Assembly (NCBI GenBank): GCA_000507305.1
Contig: DF239297.1
Span: 1-64,000 of the forward strand
Length of the DNA: 64,000 nt
Direction of reading: 5' to 3'
Source: Breviolum minutum Mf 1.05b.01
Lineage: Eukaryota; Sar; Dinophyceae; Suessiales; Symbiodiniaceae
Part shown: positions 33,501-43,021 of the stretch, piece by piece
How positions within the stretch are numbered: the first letter of the stretch is position 1
How the letters are laid out: each line of letters begins with the position of its first letter
Translations under genes and position numbers: made by a program
The notes under the pieces: generated by a model
Told to the model about the DNA's origin: nothing
What the model saw: only the letters and a program-made list of their open reading frames with translations
Databases searched by the model: none

Positions 33501-36500
33501 ATTGAAGTCGCATGTGATTTCATCAACTATTGTTCACTTTGAGGAAATATGTTGGTCAAGAGTTCACCAAAAAAAACACAAAGAAAATCAATGCAAAACG
33601 CACGGGGGAGAAAAAACATGACATTTGAGTGGAGATGTTTTTTTTAATTTGTTGCCGAGTGCCGAGTTGATTCATCGTCCCACTATTGGAGGTAGGTGGC
33701 CAGTGATTTTCTGGAAAGTCGTTTTGTTTGGTGTCAGTCTTTTATGAAATTCAATGAAATTAAGATGTCTGCATATTTTTTGGGATGTGATTGTAGTCAT
33801 AGCCAAGGGGTTACAAATCACTTGGGCATGGAGTATGTGTTCATAGGAATTTCGTAGATAAAACCCACCCAACGTGCTATAACATGCTTTAACCTAGAGT
33901 ATAACCATGATTTAACCATTGATTCCGCGTTTCTTTCACAGGACATCCTGGTAGCCATTGCGTTCTCCCATCAAAAAACAGGGGTGTTGAGAGCATGAAA
34001 CATACAGAGACCAATTGTGTCAAAACTTCATTAACTGACGCATCAAAACTTCATATCACTTTCATTTTTGTTTGGCAAAGCCATTTAATAGTTCTTCATA
34101 CGACGTTGCCATAATCAGCCAATGTCATTGTTGTATTTCTATCCAGTGATATATGGGGCCGAACCAGGGATGATGTGTTTTCTGATCCTCCAACCAGTGG
34201 GACTGAAATGGATTTGTTGCCACTATTTCTTTGAGGTTTAGGAGATGCTTTTGGTCCCTTGGCACAAGAAGGTACTTGTGGATGTTTGGTTTCGCAACAA
34301 ACGGGAGGAGATTGGCTATATAATTAGATAAAGCATAACCCCTAAAAGAGAAGGCTGATGGGTTTCCACACCTACCTTTACAAACATGAAACCCATGAGG
34401 ATATGAGCTTGTTTCCAGGCGGGTTACAGGTTGGATTTGAAATATGATGGAATCCACCCCCGAAAAGGTATACAAGAGATAAAAGGTGTGAGTTTTAACC
34501 ATTGATTTGACAATTGATTTAGACATCTTGGGGAAACACATTGTTATTCCTTGTGTGCGCAAATTTGGTACCTTTGACACAGCAAAAGCCATGTCACATG
34601 ATGATATGATGCCTTGAGAGGTGGATCTCAACTGTTCTTTTCACGTTGCTTGTGGGTATGAACAGATCTATTGAGACGAGACCAGTGAAACCAGTCCTGT
34701 TTTTGTGGGTCAAATCTGACCCAAATTTCAGTCCAGCGTTTCTTTTTCTCCGAGTAAGAAATGGCCAATTGTAAGGGATGAATGACATGGTTTTATTTTT
34801 GTACCCTTCATACAGTATCAGACTTGATTTCGTTTGGTGTTATTGGTGATAGACGTCACCTGTGGGCATCAAAGCAACCAGGAATGATTAAATGATCTTG
34901 CCGGATTTCTACCCATGATCTGGGCCAAGAATTTTCTTTGTGTTCATGCCTGTCAACTATTGCATTGTATACCCGGAACGTATTGCTTTCGAAAAGGTTT
35001 CATAATTCCTTCCCTTATCAGAAAAAACATGTCAAAATTATGACCAGTAGCTCATCAAGCCAGGTACCTGCATAATTTGTGATACGCATATCCTGTATGA
35101 TAGTGTTATAGGGTCACATGTGTTTAAAGTTGCACATTGTTCATATTATACATCGTCATGTATATTAATTGCTTCCATATTTATCAATAGAAAGTGGACA
35201 GGCCTGAAATGGAATACTCTTCCACCAACCATCATGACGTGCCTCCACTTTCAAATCTGCTGCCATTCAGAAAGGTATCATTTTGTTAGTGCCCTTATAT
35301 GAGAAGCTGTCTCTCGACAACGATGTGGTGGCTGTTGATCCCAATTAAGCAGTGCAGAAATCATGGTCCTTGGTTGTTTGTTTTTTTTGGGGTTGACAAA
35401 ATGCCATTTGTTAAGGATTGCAAGAAGTCCAGAAATAAGAATCCGATCATAAACCAACCAGGATTTCATGGAATGTAACAAGGTGCTCTTGTCGCTGCTG
35501 AGCGTAGTCAGAGAAACTCATGCCGGGGGCCCCCCAACAATTGCCCCAACTACTGTGTCTGTCTATCTGAACGTTTGCTGATCAAAACTGCATCCGAAGC
35601 ATCAAGTAATCCAACTAACAAACTACTTAACTAGATTGCAGCAGGATACCCTATGTCTAGTCAACTACCGCATCGTGGATCAAGATTGGAAGTTTGATAA
35701 GATATCATAGATATCGAAATTGACCCCTTTTCTCAGCAAGGAAAAAAAATTGTAAAAATTGTCGCCCTGTCAGTATCAGCACTATTCCTTTCCAAAGTTG
35801 CAGGAAACCTTGGTTTTTGTTACTTCTCTCAGGATGGAACTTCCACAATCCTACATAAGTAATCTAGGTGGTGGTTTCAAATATTTTCATTCTCACCCCT
35901 ACCTGGGGAGATGACCCAATTTGACTACTGTAATATTTTTCACATGGTTGAAACCACCAACTAGTAATCAGTCAAGTCATCCTGTTCCCGTTCCCAATTT
36001 AGCCATGAGTTTCAAGCCATCCTTTCGTTCAGCTGCTGAGTATCTGAAGACCCAGCGCTGAGGATTTTCCCCGCGCTTCGACGTTATCGAGGTTACTACC
36101 TCAATCGTTCCACCAAATATGTAGCTTTCACCTGACCGTGGTGTTGAAAGGGGAGAAACCAACCAAATCTTGGTGGTGGAAAAAAGCATTTTACTTTCGC
36201 CCCTACCTGGGGAAATAATGCAATTTGACAAATATTTTTCAAAGGGATTGAAACCACCAACTAGAAATGTTTTCGGCTGACTTCGATTTGAATATGTTCA
36301 AATCATTTGTTTGCTGAGTTTTCAGATGCATGTTTTTCTTTAAACAACAAAACTTGGGGTGAAACCGTAGCTGGATGTAGCCGGGGCGACGTAGAAGTCC
36401 CCGATCAAAGTAAAAGTTTTGTTTTTTCCCCAAGATGGCTGTTTAAGAAGAGGGGAATTCCTGTCACATCTACTAATGAACATGTATGTTTAGAATTGCA

Positions 36501-39500
36501 TCAGGTTTTTCCACCATGAACTCATCAGGATTATCGATAGATACCCTTGGAGTGAACAGCCAGTGATGAAGAGCCCGTGAAGATCTTAAGTCTAAAGATC
36601 CAGGAAGAGAGGGAAGACGTTTTCAAGAATGCGCAAAAACCCTGCACGATATACAAGAGAACATGATTTTAATGACACAATTTAGTGCTTTCATTGAAAT
36701 CCGGAAACCTGATGGTATCATCGGATCTTTTATGTCAGCTCTTGTATTTTTCAATCAATCAAACAGCACAGCTGGTGTTATCATGCTCTATCTATGCAGA
36801 CTCTTTGGGTCACTTTGACGCATCAAAAACATGTTTGAGATATTTTCCTCGGCTGCTACTGTACCCTCCCTCAAACTAACAGCAAAAGCTCCTGAAAATA
36901 CGCCTCAAGCAACGAAAAGAAAAGGATCGTCTCCCAACCACCATGTTTCAGGGGCTTTCGCTGTTAATTTCGGGGAGGGTAAAGCCATGGAAATTTTGGT
37001 TCCAATGCAAATCCCTGAGGTTCTGGGTTTTTCCTTTGCCATTGCAGCAAATCTCTCTGTCTCTCGGAAAGAAAAGTGAGCTACAGGGTAGAATGATCAA
37101 AAGGAGTGGACTGTCTGTTTTGTTTGTTTTGTTCATGTCACGCGGGGGTTGATTGGCCAGTTGTGTTCGAGGATTGTAACACTAGGTCACTATAAGATTT
37201 AAACAACCATTCTTCAAAGTAATGCAAAAAGGGTTTTGTTTCCACGGCTCAAAAGAGGCTTCAGCCCCTATTTACAGCTAGTGAGCTGTTTGTTTTCGGA
37301 AGGGTAGGTGTTATGTCATACATACGGAACCTCAAAATATGGAGACATTTTGACTTGAATGTTGAGTGCACACATCCTGGCACCAAGGCTAGTTAATGTA
37401 TTCTTGTAGGTCAAGTGTCGGGGTGATTGACCCAACTTAGCTCGTCCTGCGTGTGGGAAGGTAGTACGTATGATTGCACCTGCAATGATGTATTGACCCT
37501 GCGTGACTCCTTTTTATGGACATGCAGACGTGTTTTGTATGAGTGATCAAATTTGTATCTTTGTTACTGTAATCCTAAACAATGCAAATGGCATTTTGTT
37601 TATATCCCCGAAAACGTTGTGCATTGTTTAGGCCAGCATCATATCTTTTTTTTTCAAACGACCCAACGGTGTTTCACGCATTTTTTTTAGTTTCAACTTG
37701 TGCTGTCAAGACAGATCCGTGTTCGCAGGCCGCTTTGTTGGAGCATTTGCGTCGTTCAAAGTCAACGTCGCAGCCTCCCGATTTTGTCCCCTGTCCAGAG
37801 GTGCTCAGTTTTTTTTCCGGGATTTGGAGGAGGAAATGCAGAGATACATTAGAATATATTAATGTATGGCGTGCGGCATGGTATGTACATTTTGTGTATA
37901 CATAACTCATATATAGTTATATCATTCATATTACATATTTGTTTCTGCATCTATATTGATGTGAGCATATCCGTTGTTGAATAATAAGGTTTTTAATATT
38001 CAACATGGTTTGAAACTAGGACATGATATGTACAAACTATATTTGTTTATACACCATATATACCGGAACTTTGACATGAAATGACAAAGAAGCATTTGCT
38101 TACATTATTATAACATATTTTGCTCGTTCAGGCGCAACACCTCCAAAGTGGAGGGTATGTTGGGTTCTGGGCAACATGTTCATATACATATTCATTACTA
38201 TAGCAACCTTAGCCGACCTCACCTCATAGTAACAGAAATAACGACCTTAAAATCATGGTTGTTGAACCTTGAACTAGAATACATCCAGAATAATCACAGC
38301 ATCTATGGCTAAATTTGAAGCAAACTTGAGGAAAATCCATATTTGGCTCGATGTATTCAAGGCCCATTGGCTGGGTCAGATATACTTTCAGGTGTTGGTG
38401 TTCGTGAGCCTATGAAATGTTTATTTATTAAAACATCCACAAGGAGAAAAAGGTAAATGTTGGCAGGGAACTTTTAGAGAAGCCAGAAAATTATGTTTCA
38501 GCGTTTCTTGTCAAGAAGTTTTGGGATTCCACTCAGTTTTGATCAAGATGATTTTCATGTGTACGTTTACGCGAGATTGATAACCTGATCTTTCTCAATA
38601 GCTTAAGCCTTAGATGATGCATGGCAACAGCTCATCGGAAATTAGCCATGAAGCAGACAATCACCATCCCCCTATTTACAGAGAAGTACCCTTGGCAAAC
38701 ATGTTTCAACTGGATTGAAACCATCAACTAGAAACTCAAACCTTTCGGAATCCTTTTATGACTTGCAGGATCTTTTGGGAAGCAGCAGCTGTGCGGATGG
38801 CTACTTGCTGCCTGCTTGCGATTGGTCTCTTCCGAAGATTCTCAGTATGGCCGCGGAATCAGTGTAGCCACCGATCAAGCAGTTTGATGCGGCAAAATGA
38901 TTTTCAATTTCCCTTCTTTTAAGTGTTCTAGTGAGTACATAGGAAGAATGCTTGTACCGTATACCGATAAGGATCATAATGACTTCGTATCGCTAATTGC
39001 GTCATTGTTCTTAAAATGTAGGTTGGCGCAAATGGTACTCTGGAAATGTTGACCACCAAAAAAAGCACGATTGTTTGCTTGATTTCTTCCTTTTTGTCTT
39101 TAGCAGCATCAAAATTGACTGCTAAAGAAAGTGGGAATCCAGAAAGACGGACAGTTGCAGATTTCGTGCGTACCCTGAGCGGGAGGTTGAGTGTACCTTG
39201 CCTATCCCAGGTGCTTACCATATTTATCCTGCTTTCCGAGTCAAAAGACCGATGCTCATAGCCACATGGTGTTTTCCCCTCGCATCTCTGAAAAACACCA
39301 ATGGACAAGGATTTCAAACCACACAATTGCAGTAGATTTCAATAAATGAACCCACCAAATTGGATCACCCTTCATTCCAAGCTCCACTCAGACATGTGAG
39401 TATCCTGATATTCTAGATATATGATAGTATAGCAAACAGTCACCAACAAGAACCTTGGAAGTCAAATTTCTCAGTCACCCATGATCCTACTCAGGATCGA

Positions 39501-42500
39501 ACGTGATTGAACAGGTTTTTGTTGGGGTGATCTAATTTCAATCGAGCGTAGGATTCAATCATCATAATCCCAGATTACCCCAATTCTCTTGGCGGTTTTT
39601 CAGAGTTGCCTGTATGTCCCGGTTTTTGTTGAAGGTTTTTTTCAGTAGGTTCTAGCTTTGATATCCCAGACCAGAGAGGACAGTAAAGCAATTGTTTGTT
39701 AAACATGTGTTTCAAGCGGTCTCTTTTTCAATTGACAAAAAACATCCACATGTTGTTTTTTGTTTAAACAGACATGGCATTTCTGTCGCTTTTTAAGCGG
39801 GATGTTCTCCCCATGGGTGCTATCAGCATGACATGCTCATGACAGCCTACCATTTAAGGCTCTCCAAATGTTCTCCTGGAGCATCGCTTCCTATGACACA
39901 GATGCGCCTTGGATCTGTGTTTTTTTCAGCCACCGCTTTTGGTGTCAACCCAATTCAGGGTTTCAGTTTCCTACCAGGTTTCCCTTGATGTGTTTTTTTA
40001 TAAACAAATCCTCACAAAATGGCCTTTGAGAAGTGTTTGTTTGTTTGGAATTTTGGAGATGTAAATTACACACGTTTGATAGCTGATTCATGGTGAATAT
40101 CTAACAAATTATGTGTTTTTTGGCTTTTCACATGGTAATCGCAGCATGTCTGCTTATGGCTGCTTCGACCTTGAAATCACTGGACCTAACTCATTGACTA
40201 GCTACGATAACTATGAGTTCTATACTCTAAATATATGGATGTGTCTTTAAGACAAGTTATTGTAGTGTTTGCATCCAATCTTTTTATGTGTTCTTATCGG
40301 GGCGACAGATGCGCAGGATTTGCTGAGACGGTCAGATCCAATGGTTCTTTGGGATCACTATAGTTGGCTGGGGATTTTTTGATATATACTCGGAGTGATT
40401 AGGATATTGAAATGCAATCACCCAACTGATTTCATCAGCAAGAAAACACTTGACAATTGGGGTGGACAAAACATCAGATTTGCGTCACAAAGGTCCGCCT
40501 TTTGGATGGCTGTCCCTATGTTCCTCACTGGCGTTGCTTGGTCCAGTGAGGAACCTCCATGGGAAGCAAGTCAGACCACTTGACCTTGCAGATGTTTAGT
40601 TGATACAGAGGATGAAAAACTAGCAGGAAATAATTTGGAGCTTGAATATTGGAAAATATTATTATCATTCTCATACATACAAGGAACCTATGTTATATAA
40701 TTAACCAATAAGCAGTTCGGTTGATATTCAAAAAAGCCATAAGGATCCCTGTTAGCCGACCAATATTGATGGAATGGTACAAGGGTTCTGTTGCCACTGC
40801 TGACATGACTGCAGTTGCTGTTCATCCCAACCAAAAAGGAGATAATTAAAGCGGACGAAACTACCTTTTCAAGAGGATTGTTCAGTCATTAAGAACATAT
40901 TGAATGTATGTACATATATCATTATGTATAATGTATATTATATATGTATCTTATCTTTAGATGCATATACGTACAGATATTTACGTATTGGACTTGACAG
41001 ACTGAGTGCCATCCACCTCCATGCTTTCAAACACATGAACCACAGCTGGTTTCAACCACCTAATTATTTTGGTTTGGCAAACCCTACCAATGCTAAGATT
41101 CAAAAAAAGTTGTTCCTCAGCCAAAACTCGTATTCCGTGTCATCCAATATGTTGTTGTTCCTTCTTTTTTGATGTTGTACCAGGTAATGTTCAAAAAAAT
41201 TGATCGCCACAGTTGTTTCGATGATATTTGAGACTGTTTCTCTTTGAGGCGGGCGAGATTTTGGTGAATCCGGTGGTGTATCAATACGTTTTTGAAGAAG
41301 CACCAGCGCCGTCTCTTGGTTTCCATGTGGGGTTTGAGGGGATGCGAATTGTTTTTCCATGTGGGGTTTAGTGCACAAAGGACACCTGGCCCGGTTCGGT
41401 TGGCTTTTATGAAAGGATTTCCTCCCCCCCCAATATAGATACCCAAAAATCGCCATATTTGAAAGGAACTGCGTTTTCCAAACCGTTATGTTTGGTATCT
41501 ATGTTAGTGTTCGGGGGTGTAAATTTACATGTTTACGACCTGGGATGCGAAACCCCTCCCACGTATCAGTGAGCATCAGGATGACATTACATTGTTAGTC
41601 GGGGATCCTAACACCAAGCAGTTAAAATCCAGCAATTCCACATGGCAATGGGAAATAGGCATATTTGGGTTCAGATGTGTTTCCCCATTAAGCATGGGGT
41701 AATTTTTGTCTGCCAAAGAAAAAGTGGATTCTGGCAGGTTGCTTCTTGTGGCTCGCATTAACTGGCAAACTATTCAGTTTGATTTTCAAGGGCGGCGCAA
41801 TAAGCCCTAGAAAAGATGATTGGTGGTCTTGGACGGCGATATTTAATTTGGAGGTTAATTTGATGGTTGGAGTAAACATTTGAATTTGCATTGTATATCA
41901 AACTTGTATATCTAAGTCTTTATTGATCCTGAAAAATGGATGAACCTAATGAACCCTTTGGAAGAGGTGAAATTCCAAAGATGGGACAAGAATGGAACGT
42001 CAGATTCTTGTTGAGGCTCCGCTCCATGCTTCAAGCTTTGAACTTGGTCGCAGCAGGACGAGATTGCGGCCTCAGATGGTGTTTTTCTGTTAGATTTGTT
42101 GGGAGGCTGGGGTACATGTCAAGTCTGTCCATAGATGTGTTTATTATATAGTTTCTGGCAGCTCTTTTTTGGGGATCCTGGGTGAATAAACAAATGCCAA
42201 ATGAGATCCTTCCTGCAATGGTCTGTAAGAGAATCCTCCAATCAAGGTTGACCTGATGTGAGATATTATATAGCTCACCCAAGATAATGGAGATATCATG
42301 AAATTACTTTTCAGTCCAAGGGCAGCCAAATTCGATCTAAAGATCATCATCATGTTCAAAAGTCCATCACATGAAATTCGTCATGTCATTGGGCAATGCT
42401 GACCTTTGAGAATTCGGTAGAATATATGTGTAATGCTCATGTAACTCCCATGAAAGCTCAGATTCTTCAGAACCTGAAATTTATCTTACAAACTTCCTTT

Positions 42501-43021
42501 TACGGCTTACACATCTAGTTTTTCGGGAGTGTAGCGCACCTTCCAAAATTCAATGAGTTCCCTCGTTTAACCACTGAGTTTCACCTTCCTACTAGGCAAT
42601 TTAGGGTGACATAACAGACCCTGTGACCTCATCCCAGAACTGTGGTTTACATACACCCAGATGCAAACTGTATGGTCTATCTCCCTACAAAACTGGGCAG
42701 TTTGCGGTTTGGGTGGTGCCATGTCGTATTTCACCCAGACATGTATATACATTTAATTCATATATATATATATAGCAGAGGATCCACGTATGGTATATCA
42801 TTTGCCAAAATGTTCCTTCAAAGTCAACCATCCATAGAGGTAAATATTCCATGGACCATATATATACATGGATCCTATGGTTTAGGGGAATCTATTTTGG
42901 AGCTTGAAAAGGTAATGCAATTGACCTGAAAGATCCTTCAAAAGTTGCAGGATCCATTTCCAATGCCATCACGGCGGCTTTGAGTCCATTGGTTCCGGAG
43001 AATCTGAATGATGGACATATT
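18446..43021 (+). CDS. POT/PTR2-family proton-coupled oligopeptide transporter, multi-exon gene
   Basis: A membrane symporter moving di- or tripeptides (or related solutes) with protons. Exons in order encode TM1 with the POT ExxER motif (VEMCERLCYYTLQG), the TM2-TM3 loop (LGGYLADNRLGRYR), TM3 (TILYFAAVYVLG), the family signature (GTGAIKPNVMNFGADQYD), TM5 (AFFSYFYLTINIGVVFA), TM6 (SYIIAAVAMGTALGCFALGT then PRYVGKGRV), TM7 (YNAMNNAYPAQACQMDTRLF then QQLNGSFFS), a TM8 candidate (IFFVFMPVNYCIVYP), a TM10 piece (AFWMAVPMFLTGVA) and a C-terminal piece (NAITAALSPLVPENLNDGH). Several joins are seamless across introns, for example GTPR|YVGKG and YPAQ|ACQMD. Two donors are GA (both GAGCTG) and one is GC. 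Exons for the N-terminus, TM2, TM4, TM9, TM11 and the stop were not found. All exons are on the plus strand; the gene spans at least 24.6 kb. Confidence 0.85.
21908..21974 (+). CDS. POT exon: TM2 end and loop 2-3
   Basis: Acceptor TTCGCAG precedes 21908. The exon encodes SYLSCMLGGYLADNRLGRYR, the conserved cytosolic loop between TM2 and TM3. The reading frame joins the next exon only if the donor is GA (ACAG|GAGCTG). Confidence 0.8.
22398..22432 (+). CDS. POT exon: TM3
   Basis: A 35-base exon between CGCCAG and a GTGTAC donor. It encodes TILYFAAVYVLG, continuing RYR from the previous exon as in the family consensus RYRTI. Confidence 0.7.
23250..23356 (+). repeat. 100-bp inverted-repeat element, copy in POT intron
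   Basis: The left end CTAGGTGGTGGTTTCAA is perfect; the interior GATCCAATTTGACAAAGACA matches the consensus; the right end is degenerate (CAGCCTCCACCTAA). Confidence 0.65.
23865..23952 (+). CDS. POT exon: family signature
   Basis: Encodes LGAFIFVALGTGAIKPNVMN, then FGADQYDTE, the PTR2 signature region (GxGxIKP followed by FGADQ). Acceptor CTTGAG, donor GTTGGC. Confidence 0.85.
24513..24588 (+). CDS. POT exon: TM5
   Basis: Encodes FSLEDPEELVQQKAFFSYFY, then LTINI, the family's exFFswFYx.iNiG stretch. Acceptor TCAAAG. The donor is taken as GTGTCT because this joins in frame to the exon at 25561 as NIGVVFAMGYTV. Confidence 0.8.
25561..25605 (+). CDS. POT exon: after TM5
   Basis: Acceptor CTTGAG. 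Encodes GVVFAMGYTVNLATSG in frame with the previous exon. The end is uncertain: GTAGTA at 25606 is a possible donor, but the frame stays open for another 60 bases. Confidence 0.6.
26075..26212 (+). CDS. POT exon: TM6
   Basis: Acceptor TTTCAG. Encodes MGGDDYYVGYLKSYIIAAVA, then MGTALGCFALGTPR. The donor is GA (CGAG|GAGCTG), the same hexamer as at 21975. Using it restores GTPRYVGKG with the next exon. Confidence 0.8.
26715..26854 (+). CDS. POT exon: cytosolic loop after TM6
   Basis: Acceptor CAACAG. Encodes YVGKGRVQRRPLGTVLWRHL, then RKSAELHLAGKLCVLW, a basic cytosolic loop. The end is placed at a GTGGAA donor but is approximate. Confidence 0.6.
28569..28655 (+). repeat. 100-bp element, half-decayed copy
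   Basis: CTAGGTGGTAGTTTTCAA at the left end and GATTCAATTTGACGAGCAAA inside; the right end is lost. Confidence 0.45.
30491..30598 (+). repeat. 100-bp inverted-repeat element
   Basis: Starts CTAGGTGGTGGTTTCAAA, contains TTGGGGAAATGATCGAATTT, ends GTAACCACCAACTGG. Both ends are recognisable; the flanks TTTC and TGTC do not form a perfect duplication. Confidence 0.7.
31053..31092 (+). repeat. (GTT)n microsatellite
   Basis: About 13 GTT units with one ATT interruption, in the intron upstream of the exon at 31217. Confidence 0.9.
31217..31360 (+). CDS. Probable POT exon: TM6-TM7 loop
   Basis: An exon of 48 whole codons between TTTCAG and GTAACC. It encodes a hydrophilic stretch with HDPWLQGVPCTREPDNTHF. 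It lies between the exons for TM6 and TM7 on the same strand, so it is assigned to the large loop there. No homology is recognised in it. Confidence 0.5.
32134..32577 (+). CDS. Intronless small secreted, possibly GPI-anchored protein nested in a POT intron
   Basis: A 147-residue complete ORF. The start is ATGATG in GAGACCATGATG. Residues 1-27 form a signal peptide (hydrophobic GVGALAIQIF, likely cut after SRA). The mature part has seven Cys (42, 61, 71, 80, 97, 122, 136) and two N-glycosylation sequons (NFT at 58, NET at 108). It ends in a Ser/Thr/Gly-rich linker and the hydrophobic tail MMGCALATFVAGMAM, compatible with GPI attachment. Coding composition is clearly richer in G and C than the surrounding intron. 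It lies between the transporter exons ending 31360 and starting 32953, on the same strand, with no splice-site pair interrupting it. A retroposed gene or a nested gene is likely; an alternative is that it is a terminal exon of an unrelated transcript. The family is unknown. Confidence 0.6.
   Translation: MMSKAVAAGVGALAIQIFSGLAPSRAAWGWTMDVPTNAGFTCEQGTTIGASGGSTAANFTCTVVPDSGMSCDVSTIYLQCSDTDGGPQNFVPVEGTCINSETVAAKHNETPDTLSWSQVPTCSTSGASTSSTMMGCALATFVAGMAM
32953..33003 (+). CDS. POT exon: TM7 (51 bases)
   Basis: Acceptor CTGAG, donor GTCATC. Encodes VGFNIPYNAMNNAYPAQ and joins in phase to ACQMDTRLF of the next exon, as in the family's QxxxM stretch. Confidence 0.7.
33392..33446 (+). CDS. POT exon: TM7-TM8 segment
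   Basis: Acceptor TGTCAG. Encodes ACQMDTRLFGQQLNGSFF. The likely donor is GTCCCT after TTCTTTA. The family usually continues with S-L-G-D; that piece was not found. Confidence 0.7.
34930..34996 (+). CDS. Probable POT exon: TM8
   Basis: Acceptor GCCAAG, donor GTTTCA. Encodes IFFVFMPVNYCIVYPERIAF, then EK. The hydrophobic run followed by YP and a charged end fits TM8 of the family. Confidence 0.5.
35864..35964 (+). repeat. 100-bp inverted-repeat element with 4-bp target duplication
   Basis: CTAGGTGGTGGTTTCAA at the left and TTGAAACCACCAACTAG at the right: a 17-bp terminal inverted repeat with one mismatch. It is flanked by TAAT on both sides (35860-35863 and 35965-35968). Interior: CACCCCTACCTGGGGAGATG then CCAATTTGAC. 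Confidence 0.85.
36169..36264 (+). repeat. 100-bp inverted-repeat element with 4-bp target duplication
   Basis: The left end CTTGGTGGTGG is eroded; the right end TTGAAACCACCAACTAG is perfect. It is flanked by AAAT on both sides (36165-36168 and 36265-36268). It lies 204 bp from the previous copy in the same orientation. Confidence 0.8.
37691..37800 (+). CDS. Candidate POT exon: extracytosolic Cys-rich loop
   Basis: Bounded by TTTTAG and GTGCTC. Encodes STCAVKTDPCSQAALLEHLR and continues to FVPCPE. Cys pairs suit the loop before TM10, but no family match is visible. Confidence 0.35.
38715..38731 (+). repeat. Right-end remnant of the 100-bp element
   Basis: TTGAAACCATCAACTAG with a single mismatch to the consensus terminus; the left end is not recognisable. 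Confidence 0.4.
40493..40540 (+). CDS. POT exon: TM10 (48 bases)
   Basis: Acceptor ACAAAG, donor GTCCAG. Encodes SAFWMAVPMFLTGVA, matching the family's WMaiPyfLtGvgE stretch. Confidence 0.65.
42951..43021 (+). CDS. POT exon: C-terminal helix region
   Basis: Acceptor TTGCAG, donor GTGTCC. Encodes SISNAITAALSPLVPENLND, then GHI, as in the family's last loop before the final TM. The final exon with the stop codon was not recognised downstream. Confidence 0.6.

Larger units (their letters stand above)
33447..40492. other. POT introns in the 3' part
   Basis: AT-rich introns holding the TM8 candidate (34930-34996), the loop candidate (37691-37800), two adjacent 100-bp elements (35864 and 36169) and a remnant near 38715. 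Many frames of 60-110 codons occur on both strands here, none with protein-like features. TM9 was not found. Confidence 0.45.

Noticed and set aside
38782-38867. Possible transporter TM9 exon (IFWEAAAVRMATCCLLAIGL)
   Set aside because: Hydrophobic and preceded by TTGCAG, but it falls after the loop candidate at 37691, out of the order expected for TM9, and shows no family motif.
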